64,000 nt of DNA from Hydrogenophaga sp. (lineage in GTDB: Bacteria; Pseudomonadota; Gammaproteobacteria; Burkholderiales; Burkholderiaceae_C): NCBI RefSeq assembly GCF_030158645.1, contig NZ_JAOASO010000085.1, positions 62,001 to 126,000 on the forward strand. The letters run 5' to 3'. The position numbers and the translations under genes are program-made. The notes under the pieces are model-generated. The model saw nothing but the letters and a program-made list of their open reading frames with translations, was not told the origin of the DNA and did no database searches. Shown one piece after another: positions 16,304-24,955 of this stretch (position 1 is the stretch's first letter; every line of letters starts with the position of its first letter).

Positions 16304-17113
16304 TCAGGCGCTTGAGCTCGCCGCGCTGCGCGACAGGTCGGCGGCCTGCAAACGCAGGCTGTTGCGCGAGCGGCAGGCGCGGCCAAAGGCCTCGAAGATG
16401 GCGGCATAAAACGGCGTCTCCCAGCAGCGCCATTCGGGGTGGAATTGCACCGCGTAAGCAAAGGTGCGCGCACCGCGCACACCAAAGGCCTCCACCACAC
16501 CGTCGGGTGCGTGGGCCAGCGCTTCCAGGCCATCGGCCAGGCGGTTGATGCCCTGGCCGTGCAGCGAATTCACCTGCGTTTCGGGGCCACCGGCCCATGC
16601 CTCGAACACGCTGCCGGGCGCAAACCGCACGCTGTGGCGCGGGGCGTACTGCTCGTCGGGCGGCGCGCTTTTGGGTTCGCGGTGGTCCATCAGGCCGGGC
16701 ACCTCGTGCACCCGCTGGTGCAGCGTGCCGCCCAGGGCCACGTTGATCTCCTGGAAACCGCGGCAGATGCCGAGCAGCGGCACACCTTCGCGCACGCAGG
16801 CCTTGACCAGCGCCAGCGTGAGCAGGTCGCGCTCGGCGTCCAGCGGCAGGCTGGGGTCGGCCACGTCTTCGGCAAAGTGCGAGGGGTGCACGTTGGAAGG
16901 CGAGCCGGTCAGCATCACGCCGTCCACCAGCGCCAGCAGGTCGCCGATCTGGTCGGTGTCGGCCAGCGGAAACATCACCGGCTGGGCGTTGGCCCCCACC
17001 TTGACCGCCCGGGCGTACTTGTCGCCGAGCAGCAAAAAGGGCATTTGATGACCGTGGTCACCCATGAGGCGGTGGTCGGCGGGCAGCCAGACCATGCACG
17101 GCGGCTTGTTCAT
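16304..17113 (-). CDS. puuD: Gamma-glutamyl-gamma-aminobutyrate hydrolase
   Basis: A 269-residue class I glutamine-amidotransferase-fold hydrolase that would release GABA from gamma-glutamyl-GABA. The nucleophile is Cys117 in LLGICRGFQEINV, and the His-Glu pair is in VQFHPEW near residue 221. The ATG at 17113 follows GGAGAGAAC. It is the first gene of the puuD-puuA-spuC run, and its promoter region is shared with the divergent MocR gene; the 27-bp dyad at 17138-17164 lies 24 bp upstream of the start. Confidence 0.93.
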   Translation of the reverse strand: MNKPPCMVWLPADHRLMGDHGHQMPFLLLGDKYARAVKVGANAQPVMFPLADTDQIGDLLALVDGVMLTGSPSNVHPSHFAEDVADPSLPLDAERDLLTLALVKACVREGVPLLGICRGFQEINVALGGTLHQRVHEVPGLMDHREPKSAPPDEQYAPRHSVRFAPGSVFEAWAGGPETQVNSLHGQGINRLADGLEALAHAPDGVVEAFGVRGARTFAYAVQFHPEWRCWETPFYAAIFEAFGRACRSRNSLRLQAADLSRSAASSSA

Positions 17114-17137
17114 GTTCTCTCCAAGGCAATGGGTCCC

Positions 17138-17164
17138 ATTGTGGTCACCGAAGTGGATCACAAT
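17138..17164. promoter_or_regulatory. 27-bp imperfect dyad, candidate operator of the puuD/MocR divergent promoters
   Basis: The sequence begins ATTGTGGTCACC and ends GGATCACAAT. Nine of 13 base pairs are complementary, including perfect 6-bp outer arms ATTGTG/CACAAT. It can also be read as two direct repeats, GTGGTCAC and GTGGATCAC, a pattern often bound by MocR-type regulators. It lies in the 100-bp gap between the two divergent genes. The regulator assignment is inference. Confidence 0.6.
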
Positions 17165-17213
17165 CAGAGCCAGTTGAGCCCACTCCGTGGAGCCACTTCA
17201 CGATCAAACCGCC

Positions 17214-18695
17214 ATGCTGTCCGAATTCCTGCTCGCCGAAATGAACCGCCTGGGCACCCAGGACGCATTGCCGCTGCACCGCCAGCTCTACGAAGCGCTG
17301 CGCCGCGCCATGCTCGACGGAAAGCTCGGCGCTGGTGAACGGCTGCCCTCCAGCCGCGACTTGGCCGAAGACCTCTCGCTCTCGCGCAACACCGTGGTGG
17401 CCGCGATCAACCAGCTCAGTGTCGAGGGCTATCTCGCCAGCCGCGTGGGCAGTGGCACCTATGTGAACGACAACGTGCCGCGCGCCGCACCCAGCCGGGG
17501 CGCCCGCAGCGGCGGCCAACCCGCCACGCTGCAGGCCGGGCGCCTGTCCACGCGCGGCGTTGCGCTCTCCACCACCTTCTGCGCCACCGAGCTCGAAGTG
17601 CAGCCCTTCACCCCCGGCATGGTCGATTTCAGCGCCTTCCCGGTGGCGCTGTGGCAGCGGCTGCAAAACAAGCACTGGCGCATGACCTACCCGGACATGC
17701 TGGACTACAACACCTCGGGCGGCTACGCGCCGCTGCGCCGTGCCGTGGCCGACTATTTGCGCGTGTTCCGCAGCGTGCACCTGGAGGCCGACCAGGTGGT
17801 GATCACCAGCGGCACACAGCAGTCGCTCGAACTCTGTGCCCGCCTGCTGGCCGACCACGGCGACACCGTGTGGGTGGAAGACCCGGCCTACTGGGGCGCG
17901 GTCAAGGCCTTCATGGCCACGGGTCTCGCCATCCACCCGGTGGCGGTGGACGAAGAAGGCATCAGCCCCAGCGCGGCCGACAGCACCAAACCGCCCCGCC
18001 TGATTTACGTGACCCCCTCGCACCAGTACCCCACCGGCGCGGTGATGACGCTGCCCCGGCGCCACCAGCTGCTGGCCACCGCACGCGCCCACGACGCCTG
18101 GGTGCTGGAGGACGATTACGACAGCGAATACCGCTTCAGCGGCCCGCCCATCTCCAGCCTGGAAGGCCTGGACACCGACGGGCGCGTGCTCTACATGGGC
18201 ACCTTTTCCAAGGTGCTCTACCCCGGGCTGAAGCTCGGCTACCTGGTGGTGCCAAAACCCATGGTGGCCGCCTTCAAACAGGCCCACTACGACCTCAACC
18301 GCCCGGGCCAGATGCCGGTGCAGGCCGCGCTGGCCGAGTTCATCGAGATGGGCCATTTCGCCAGCGCCCTGCGCCGTGCGCGGCAGAACTACGCCGAGCG
18401 CCGCCAGTGCCTGCTGGAAGCCCTTAAGCCCGTGCTCACGCCGGGCGGTCCCTTCATCAGCGGCGCCGAACAAGGCCTGCACCTGTGCCTGCGCCTGCCC
18501 GGTCACATCGACGATCAGGCGCTGGCCCAGCGCATCGCCCAGCAAGGCCTCACCGTGCGCCCGCTCTCGGCCTACTGCCTGCAGCGCACCGATCTCCAAG
18601 GCCTGGTGATCGGCTACGGCTACGCGCCGCTGGCCGACATTGAACGCTGCGGGCCGGTGCTCGCGGCGGCCGTGCGGCAAGCGCTGAAATCTTGA
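17214..18695 (+). CDS. MocR-family (GntR/aminotransferase fusion) transcriptional regulator
   Basis: A 493-residue fusion regulator. The N-terminal winged helix (PSSRDLAEDLSLSRNTV, residues about 15-80) is followed by a linker (85-115) and a class I aminotransferase-like PLP domain to the end. PLP-site features are visible: TSGTQQSLELCARLL, DDYDSEYRF and the Schiff-base lysine in GTFSKVLYPGLKLGY. Such proteins sense amino compounds as PLP adducts. Divergence from puuD implies control of the puu genes, possibly with putrescine or GABA as effector (inference). The ATG at 17214 is preferred; a GTG at 17187 adds nine residues. Confidence 0.9.
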   Translation: MLSEFLLAEMNRLGTQDALPLHRQLYEALRRAMLDGKLGAGERLPSSRDLAEDLSLSRNTVVAAINQLSVEGYLASRVGSGTYVNDNVPRAAPSRGARSGGQPATLQAGRLSTRGVALSTTFCATELEVQPFTPGMVDFSAFPVALWQRLQNKHWRMTYPDMLDYNTSGGYAPLRRAVADYLRVFRSVHLEADQVVITSGTQQSLELCARLLADHGDTVWVEDPAYWGAVKAFMATGLAIHPVAVDEEGISPSAADSTKPPRLIYVTPSHQYPTGAVMTLPRRHQLLATARAHDAWVLEDDYDSEYRFSGPPISSLEGLDTDGRVLYMGTFSKVLYPGLKLGYLVVPKPMVAAFKQAHYDLNRPGQMPVQAALAEFIEMGHFASALRRARQNYAERRQCLLEALKPVLTPGGPFISGAEQGLHLCLRLPGHIDDQALAQRIAQQGLTVRPLSAYCLQRTDLQGLVIGYGYAPLADIERCGPVLAAAVRQALKS

Positions 18696-18842
18696 ACAAG
18701 GTGCCGTAAATCACGCTGCCGGTATCTGTCGGGTAAAGACCCTGCGAAGTCCATGTTTTGCACCACATGGGGGTGCGGCAACGCACAGACCACGTTCGGG
18801 CCAGCCCCCAGTCTCGCCTCCACCCCCACAGGAGACGTTGAC

Positions 18843-19970
18843 ATGAAACAGATTTTTGGCCTTTTGCTCACCACCGCCGCCGTGGCCTTCAGCGCCCAGG
18901 CGATGGCCCAGGCCACCCTTTACGCCAACGACGGCTTCACCGGACAGTCGCTGCGCATGAGCGGCGACACCCCCAGCCTGCAACGCTACAACTACAACGA
19001 CCGCGCCTCGTCGGTCGTGGTGGTCGGCAATCGCTGGGAGGTCTGTGAAGACGACAACTTCCGCGGCCGCTGCACCGTGCTGCGCCCGGGACGTTACGCC
19101 GCGCTGTACGACATCGGCCTGGAGGACGGCATTTCGTCGGCGCGAATGATCGCCACCAACGAACGCGTGGCCGACAACCGCTACGCACCCCTGCCGGGCG
19201 CCGCACCGGCCACCGTGAACATCACCTTCTTCGACGACGAACGCTTCCAGGGCCCGTCCTACGTCGCCACCGGTCAGATCCCCAACCTGCGCCGCACCGG
19301 CTTCAACGAACGCGCCTCGTCGGCCGTGGTCTCGGGTGAGCGCTGGGAAGTGTGTGAGAACAACCGCTACAAAGGCCAATGCATGGTGCTGCGCCCGGGC
19401 CAGTACCCCTCGCTGGCCTCGATGGGCCTGAGCGGCGAGATCTCGTCGGTGCGCGTTCTGACGCGCAGCTCGCGCGTGGCCGACAACCGCTACGCTCCCG
19501 CCCCGATGCAGGCCTTTGATGCCCGCCGCCGCAACGGCGAGCGCCTGTATGAAGCCGACATCACGTCTTCACGCGCCGTGCTGGCCACCTCGGGCCAGCG
19601 CTGCTGGGTCGAGAGCACGCAAGTGCCGGCCGAGCGCAGCGGCGCCAACATCCCCGGTGCCGTGGTCGGCGCCCTGCTGGGCGGCATCCTGGGTCACCAG
19701 GTCGGCAACGGCACGGGACAGGACATCGCCACGGTGGGTGGTGTCGTGGCCGGTGGCGCCATCGGCGCGCAGTTCGGCCGCGACGGCAAGCCCACGACGC
19801 AGGACGTGCAGCGCTGCGAAAACGTGCCCGGCGGCGCACAACCCGCGTACTGGGATGTGACCTACAACTTCCGCGGCACCGACCACCGCGTGCAGATGGC
19901 CTCGGCACCCGGCGACCGCATCACGGTCAACGAACGCGGCGAGCCCCGCGCGCAAGACCCGCAGCGCTGA
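18843..19970 (+). CDS. Secreted beta/gamma-crystallin protein with glycine-zipper C-terminus
   Basis: A 375-residue exported protein. The signal peptide is residues 1-23 (cut after AMAQ). Two tandem beta/gamma-crystallin domains follow (about 24-105 and 118-200), each with paired Ca-clamp-like (N/D)(N/D)xx(S/T)S motifs: NDRASS and EDGISS in the first, NERASS and SGEISS in the second. Each also has a near-identical RWEVCE...GxCxVLRPGxY core with two cysteines. Residues 270-316 are a glycine zipper (GALLGGILGHQVGNG, GGVVAGGAIGAQFG) as in the 2TM outer-membrane family. The ATG at 18843 follows CAGGAGACGTTGAC. It may be a Ca-stabilised envelope or stress protein; it has no evident link to the polyamine genes around it. 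Confidence 0.88.
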   Translation: MKQIFGLLLTTAAVAFSAQAMAQATLYANDGFTGQSLRMSGDTPSLQRYNYNDRASSVVVVGNRWEVCEDDNFRGRCTVLRPGRYAALYDIGLEDGISSARMIATNERVADNRYAPLPGAAPATVNITFFDDERFQGPSYVATGQIPNLRRTGFNERASSAVVSGERWEVCENNRYKGQCMVLRPGQYPSLASMGLSGEISSVRVLTRSSRVADNRYAPAPMQAFDARRRNGERLYEADITSSRAVLATSGQRCWVESTQVPAERSGANIPGAVVGALLGGILGHQVGNGTGQDIATVGGVVAGGAIGAQFGRDGKPTTQDVQRCENVPGGAQPAYWDVTYNFRGTDHRVQMASAPGDRITVNERGEPRAQDPQR

Positions 19971-19976
19971 TCCGGC

Positions 19977-21281
19977 TCAGAGCACGTCGCGCAAGCGGTG
20001 CCAGAGCATGCCCAGCGCCAGGCTGGGCGTGCGCAGCAGCGGCCCGCCGGGAAACCGGCGGTGCTGCAGCCGCGCAAACACATCGAAGCGCCCGGCCTGC
20101 CCGGCCACCGCTTCGGCCACCAGCTGCCCCGCCAGCCCGGTGAGGGCCACACCGTGGCCGCTGAAGCCCTGCAGGTAGTAGACGTTGTCGCCCAGCCGCC
20201 CGAAGTCGGGTGCGCGGTTCATGCTGATGTCCACGAACCCACCCCACACAAAGTCGATCGGCGTCTGCGCCAGCGCCGGGAACACCTCGCCCATGCGCTG
20301 TGCCATCACGGCGGACAGGTTGGCCGGTGTGCGCGTGGTGTAGCTCACACGCCCCCCAAACAGCATGCGGTGATCGGCGCTGAAGCGGAAGTAATCGAGC
20401 ACGAAGTTGTTGTCGCACACCGCCGCGTTGCGCGGGATCAGGCGCGCGCAGAGCGCGGGGTCCAGCGGTGCGGTGCCCACGATGTAGGTGCCCACCGGCA
20501 TGATGCGCGGCGCGATCTCGGGCGCCACCGCCGGGCCGTACTCGGGCAGCATGCAGTTGCCCGCGAGCACGGCGAAGCGCGCCGTCACCTGGCCTTGCGC
20601 CGTGCGCGCCACCACCGTGGCGCCGCGCTGCAGACCGGTCACGGGCGAGTGCTCGAAGATGCGCACCCCGGCGGCCTGCGCAGCGCGCGCCAGACCCAGC
20701 GCGTACTTCAGCGGGTGCAGGTGGCCCGAGCGCTGCTCGCGCGCGGCGGCCACGTAACGCGGACTGTTGATGAGGCGGGGCAAATCCGCGCCCTCGGCCC
20801 AGTCGATGTCGATGCCGCGCCGCTGCAGGCCTTCCATTTCCTCGTGCAGGGCGTTGCGCTTGCGCGCTGAATCGGCCACGTACACATAGCCGTTCACCCG
20901 GTCGCAGTCGATGCCGTGCTGTGCGATGCGTTGGTCGATCAGGTCGATGGCTTCGAGCGACATGTCCCAGGCCCGCCGGGCGTCGGCGGCGCCCAGCTGC
21001 GCCTCGAACGGCTCCTGGCCACTGGCGAAGCCCACGATGGCCTGGCCACCGTTGCGCCCGCTGGCACCGCTGCCGACGCGGTCGGCCTCCAGCACGACCA
21101 CGGAGAGCCCGCGCTGCGCGAGCTCGAGCGCGGCGCTCAGGCCGCTGAAGCCCGCACCCACCACCACCACGTCCACGTCGAGCGACTCGCTCAACGCTGG
21201 CGACGCCGCCGGGCGCTGCACGCTGGCTTCGTAGTAGCTTTTCTGGTTGAGCTGGGTGTCGGAACCGATCAACGAGGCCAT
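19977..21281 (-). CDS. puuB: Gamma-glutamylputrescine oxidase, PuuB-like FAD oxidoreductase
   Basis: A 434-residue flavoprotein of the DAO family. The FAD-binding motif is VVVVGAGFSGLSAALELAQ near residue 38, followed by VLEADRVGSGASGRNGGQ. The C-terminal FAD contact is in YYLQGFSGHGVALTGLAGQ near 370. It would oxidise gamma-glutamylputrescine to the aldehyde, producing H2O2. The N-terminal YYEASVQRP segment is typical of PuuB-like enzymes. It starts 2 bp after the agmatinase stop, so the two are co-transcribed. It is convergent with the crystallin gene (6 bp gap). Related amine oxidases of other specificity cannot be ruled out by eye. Confidence 0.88.
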   Translation of the reverse strand: MASLIGSDTQLNQKSYYEASVQRPAASPALSESLDVDVVVVGAGFSGLSAALELAQRGLSVVVLEADRVGSGASGRNGGQAIVGFASGQEPFEAQLGAADARRAWDMSLEAIDLIDQRIAQHGIDCDRVNGYVYVADSARKRNALHEEMEGLQRRGIDIDWAEGADLPRLINSPRYVAAAREQRSGHLHPLKYALGLARAAQAAGVRIFEHSPVTGLQRGATVVARTAQGQVTARFAVLAGNCMLPEYGPAVAPEIAPRIMPVGTYIVGTAPLDPALCARLIPRNAAVCDNNFVLDYFRFSADHRMLFGGRVSYTTRTPANLSAVMAQRMGEVFPALAQTPIDFVWGGFVDISMNRAPDFGRLGDNVYYLQGFSGHGVALTGLAGQLVAEAVAGQAGRFDVFARLQHRRFPGGPLLRTPSLALGMLWHRLRDVL

Positions 21282-21283
21282 GC

Positions 21284-22213
21284 TCAGGCACCTTTCCGTT
21301 TCGCCACCTGGCCGCTCAGGTAGGTCCAGACAAAGGTGGCGGCCGCGTTGCTGGTGAGCTCGGCGTGGTCGTAGGCGGGGGCCACCTCCACACAGTCCAT
21401 GCCCGCCCAGTTCAGGTCGGCCAGGTCTTCCAGCAAGGTCAGCACCTGCGAACTCGTCATGCCGCCGGGCTCGGGCGTGCCGGTGCCGGGCGCGAACGCC
21501 GGGTCCAGGCAGTCGATGTCCAGCGTGAGGTACACCGGCCGCTGGCCGATGCGCGCGCGGATCGCATCGATGGTGGGCTGCAGGCCCGCGCCGTCCCGGC
21601 CACGCAGGGCGCGCGCGGTGAAGATCTGCCCGCCCTGGTCGGCCACGTATTCGCGCGCGCCTCGCTCGCCGCTGGAGCGGATGCCGATCTGCACCGTGTG
21701 CGCCGCGCTCACCAGACCCTCCTGCAGTGCCTCATAGGTCCAGGTGCCGTGGCCCGAGGGTTCGCCGAAGTGGTCGCTCCAGGTGTCGCAGTGCGCGTCG
21801 AAATGCACCAGGGCCAGCGGCTCGCCACCGTGGCGGGCTTTCAAGGCGCGCAGCAGCGAGAGCGTCACCGAATGGTCGCCGCCGAGAAATACGCAGTGGT
21901 GCCGTGCCATGAGCGCCGCGGCCTGCGCCTCGATGTGGCGGCGCACCTCGGGCAGGGGCGAGGCGTTGGGCAGGCGCATGTCGAGCGCGTCGCCCAGGTG
22001 ATCGATGGGCGAGACGTTGAACACCGGGTGGATGCCGTCGCACAGCATCAGGCTGGCCGAGCGGATGGCCTGCGGGCCAAAGCGCGCGCCGGGCCGGTTG
22101 GTCACCACGCCGTCGAACGGCACACCGGCCACCGCAAACGGTTGGTCGGCCAGCGGCGCGCAGCCCAGGAAACGGTTGCTGTTGTTGGCGTATGCGAACT
22201 GACCCATGGCCAT
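21284..22213 (-). CDS. speB: Agmatinase
   Basis: A 309-residue ureohydrolase that would split agmatine to putrescine and urea. The binuclear Mn ligands are visible in GGDHS near residue 122, HFDAHCDT near 146 and DIDCLDPAFAPGTGTPEPGG near 228. The GTGTPEPGG signature separates agmatinase-like enzymes from arginases. The ATG at 22213 (MAMGQFAY) was chosen; 32 further codons upstream show no family features. It feeds the puu pathway directly, and its partner puuB follows at once. Confidence 0.92.
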   Translation of the reverse strand: MAMGQFAYANNSNRFLGCAPLADQPFAVAGVPFDGVVTNRPGARFGPQAIRSASLMLCDGIHPVFNVSPIDHLGDALDMRLPNASPLPEVRRHIEAQAAALMARHHCVFLGGDHSVTLSLLRALKARHGGEPLALVHFDAHCDTWSDHFGEPSGHGTWTYEALQEGLVSAAHTVQIGIRSSGERGAREYVADQGGQIFTARALRGRDGAGLQPTIDAIRARIGQRPVYLTLDIDCLDPAFAPGTGTPEPGGMTSSQVLTLLEDLADLNWAGMDCVEVAPAYDHAELTSNAAATFVWTYLSGQVAKRKGA

Positions 22214-22322
22214 GCTTGGTCCTCGGTGGGGTGGGGCGAAGTGGAGCCAGAAGATACCCCCGAGAGACCGGGCGCGTGAGTCCAATTCCCTCGGGTGAAC
22301 GGCGTCCACCCCGGCGCCCGGC

Positions 22323-23627
22323 TCACTTGCCGAAGAGGTCTTTCAAACCTTCGCCGAGACGGTCACCCAGGTTGGCGCCCGCCCCGGTGCCCACGCCGGG
22401 CATGAGCGCGGTGCCGATCGCCGCGCCCAGCAAGGCCGAGCGGCTCAGGCTCACCGAGGGGTCGTCCACCGTGCCGCCCACCACCAGCGGCACGCCCACC
22501 ACGTCGCCACCGGCGCCGCGCGTCACGTCCACCCGCACCCGGCCCGACAGGGCTTTGGAGGGCGCCACCGTCACCTCGCCGGTGGCGGCCAGCACACCGG
22601 AGCTGGCCACGAGGTTGGTGAGCTCCACCAGCTGCCCCCGCGTGCGCACCTGGCCGGCCAGTGTGTCCAGCGCGGTGCTGCCACCGCGCGACAGGCCCAC
22701 CGTGGCCACCGCCTTGGCCAGATCCACGCCCTGCAACACCGCGTCCTTGACCGTGAAGCGGGTTTGCGTGCGCAGCGCATCCGTCACCGACGCGGCACCC
22801 GCCTTCGGGTTGATGCGCGCCGAGAGCGTGGTGCTGGCGTCCAGCCGACCGGTGAGTGTGCGGCTGGGCGCGGTCAGCGCCGAGACCTCCACGCCGCGCG
22901 TCTCCAGCGTGCCTTCGAACACCAGGTCGCGCGCCTGGGCGCCGGGCTCGGGCAGCGTCAGCTTCAATGGCCCCTGCAGCGTGCCGCCGCCCACGTCCAC
23001 CTTCAAATTCCACGCCGTCGCGTTCTCGGCTTCACGTTGCAGCTCGGCCTTGGCACCTTCCAACGCGCCACGCAGCACCGCCACCGTGGCCACCGCCGGC
23101 CAGCCATCCTCGTCCAACGCCAGTTCGGCCTGCACCGTGCTGCTGCGGCCCTGTGCGCCGATCCAGGTCACGTCGTCGAGCAGGATCTTGCGCGGCAACC
23201 AGCTCAGGTCCGTGGCTTCGTCATCGGGTCCGGGTGCGCCGGGCTTCCGGGCGGGGTCCTGCATGCGCGCACCCAGCAGCACGATGGTGGTCTGCGGCAG
23301 CACCGCCTCGCGCACGATGAGGGTGGACACCGCGAGCCGACCCATCAGCAGCGCCGACCACACGGGACGGGCTTCGACCCGCGCCAGCGTGAGGGCCGGT
23401 TTCGCCTGGATGTTCAGGCCTTCGAGTGCCACCGCCGGCAGCGGGAACACCTCCACCGCCACGCGCGACAGCGTCACCGGCACCCCGAGCGCGACGGTGG
23501 CCTCGCGCTCCACGCGCTGGCGAAAACCGTCGCTGCCGGTCCATTGGCCCAAGGCCCACACGGCCAGCAACAACACCACCACCACCAGACCGAGACCGGC
23601 GCCTGTCCAGATGAAGATTCGACGCAT
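22323..23627 (-). CDS. AsmA-like envelope protein
   Basis: A 434-residue protein with an N-terminal membrane anchor (residues about 4-28, FIWTGAGLGLVVVVLLLAVWAL) and a large periplasmic part rich in beta repeats (REATVALGVPVTLSRVAVEVFPLPAVALEGLNI...). This is the pattern of AsmA/YhjG/TamB-type proteins, which help move lipids or assemble the outer membrane. The C-terminus has a conserved 'VVGGTVDDPSVSLSRSAL' block and a Gly-rich tail. It is short for AsmA. It lies 21 bp after the MFS gene on the same strand. Confidence 0.75.
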   Translation of the reverse strand: MRRIFIWTGAGLGLVVVVLLLAVWALGQWTGSDGFRQRVEREATVALGVPVTLSRVAVEVFPLPAVALEGLNIQAKPALTLARVEARPVWSALLMGRLAVSTLIVREAVLPQTTIVLLGARMQDPARKPGAPGPDDEATDLSWLPRKILLDDVTWIGAQGRSSTVQAELALDEDGWPAVATVAVLRGALEGAKAELQREAENATAWNLKVDVGGGTLQGPLKLTLPEPGAQARDLVFEGTLETRGVEVSALTAPSRTLTGRLDASTTLSARINPKAGAASVTDALRTQTRFTVKDAVLQGVDLAKAVATVGLSRGGSTALDTLAGQVRTRGQLVELTNLVASSGVLAATGEVTVAPSKALSGRVRVDVTRGAGGDVVGVPLVVGGTVDDPSVSLSRSALLGAAIGTALMPGVGTGAGANLGDRLGEGLKDLFGK

Positions 23628-23648
23628 CGGGCTATTGTGCGCAGGCGT

Positions 23649-24860
23649 TCACAGCGCGCGCTGGCGCAGTGCCAAAACCGCACCGATCCACAGCGCGACG
23701 GCGGAAAACACCAGGCCCTCACGCAGGCCCTGTGCGCCACTCGATCCGTCGGCAATGAAGCCGACCACCGTGGGCCCGACGATCTGCCCGGCCGCGAACA
23801 CGATGGTGAAGGCGCTGATGCCCGCGGCCCACTGCGCGGGCGGCAGGTTGTGCCGCACCAGCGCGGTGGTGGAGGCCACCACCGAGAGGAACACACCACC
23901 AAACAGCAGGCCCGAGGCCATCACCAGCCAGGGCGAACTGGTGAGCGCCGGCACGATGGCCGCGAGGCCCAGCAGGGCGTTCAACCGCGCCAGCGCCTGG
24001 CCGCTGCGGTGGCGGTCCAGCAGCCCCGCCCAGATGCGCGAGGAAGCGATCACCGCCAGGCCGAGCAGGGCGTAGAAGGTGGTGATGGCGGTGGGCGAAC
24101 TGCCCTGTTCGCGCAGCAGCGCGATCACAAAGGTCATGTAGCCGATGTAGCCCACACCGAAGCCGGCATAGCCCGCGAGCGCAAACCCGAAGTCGCGCAC
24201 CCGGAACACCCGGGCAGACCCGGCCACCGTGCTGGCCACCGGCGGCGGCTGGTTCGCCAGCACCCGCGCCGGCCACGCCATGAGCGCGGTGGCCAGCAGG
24301 CACACCAGCGCCAGTGCCCACCAGGCCCAGGCCCAGCCGTGCGGCTGCTGTGCTGCCGCGGCCAACACCGGTGGCACCCCCAACGCCGAGATCACGATGC
24401 CCAGGCCGGTGCCGCCGTAATAGATGCCGAGCAAAAAGCCGCTGCGCTGCGGCTGCCGCGCGCCCAACCGCGCGGCGAGGAGACCGCCCGCAACGAACAC
24501 CCATGCGCTGGCCACGCCGGCCAGCAGGCGCTGCGCCAGCAACGGAGCGGCCGCCGTGAAAAAGCCGCTGAGCGCCATGAACAGCGAGGCGCCAAGGGAG
24601 CCGGCGATCAACAGCACCATCGGCGACAACCGCCGCATCAACCACGGCGTGGCCATCGCGCCCATGAGGTAACCCAGGGCATTGAAGGTGTTCATGGCAC
24701 CGGCCAGCGTGTAGCTCCAGCCGAGGTCTTCGCGCATGGGTGGCAGCAGCAGGCCGTAGGCAAAGCGCGTGATGCCCAGCGACACGGCCGCACCCAGCGA
24801 CAAGGCCAGCGCCAGGCGGAGGTAGGGCGTGGGATCGGTGGTGGGGTCCAAACGGTTCAT
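23649..24860 (-). CDS. YbfB/YjiJ-family MFS transporter
   Basis: A 403-residue major-facilitator protein with about 12 hydrophobic helices and no large soluble domain. The N-terminal LGITRFAYGLLLPPMREDLGW and SYTLAGAMNTFNALGYLMGA segments are characteristic of the YbfB/YjiJ subfamily, whose substrates are mostly unknown. The ATG at 24860 was preferred over a GTG at 24866. It is divergent from the aminotransferase gene at 24956. Confidence 0.85.
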   Translation of the reverse strand: MNRLDPTTDPTPYLRLALALSLGAAVSLGITRFAYGLLLPPMREDLGWSYTLAGAMNTFNALGYLMGAMATPWLMRRLSPMVLLIAGSLGASLFMALSGFFTAAAPLLAQRLLAGVASAWVFVAGGLLAARLGARQPQRSGFLLGIYYGGTGLGIVISALGVPPVLAAAAQQPHGWAWAWWALALVCLLATALMAWPARVLANQPPPVASTVAGSARVFRVRDFGFALAGYAGFGVGYIGYMTFVIALLREQGSSPTAITTFYALLGLAVIASSRIWAGLLDRHRSGQALARLNALLGLAAIVPALTSSPWLVMASGLLFGGVFLSVVASTTALVRHNLPPAQWAAGISAFTIVFAAGQIVGPTVVGFIADGSSGAQGLREGLVFSAVALWIGAVLALRQRAL

Positions 24861-24955
24861 GGCCACACCATTGTCGGTGCCAATTCCGTGCGGGCCGAGC
24901 CCACCACTGCCCCGCGGGCGACCACCAAACCCGCATCCCGCTTAAGCTGATCACC

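Noticed and set aside
20916-21323. Plus-strand frame opposite puuB/speB
   Set aside because: Shadow of the two well-supported minus-strand enzymes.
22192-24950. Very long plus-strand frames (627 and 728 codons)
   Set aside because: They lie opposite the AsmA-like and MFS genes, are rich in Arg/Pro/Ser/Ala or His/Gln, and lack any domain.
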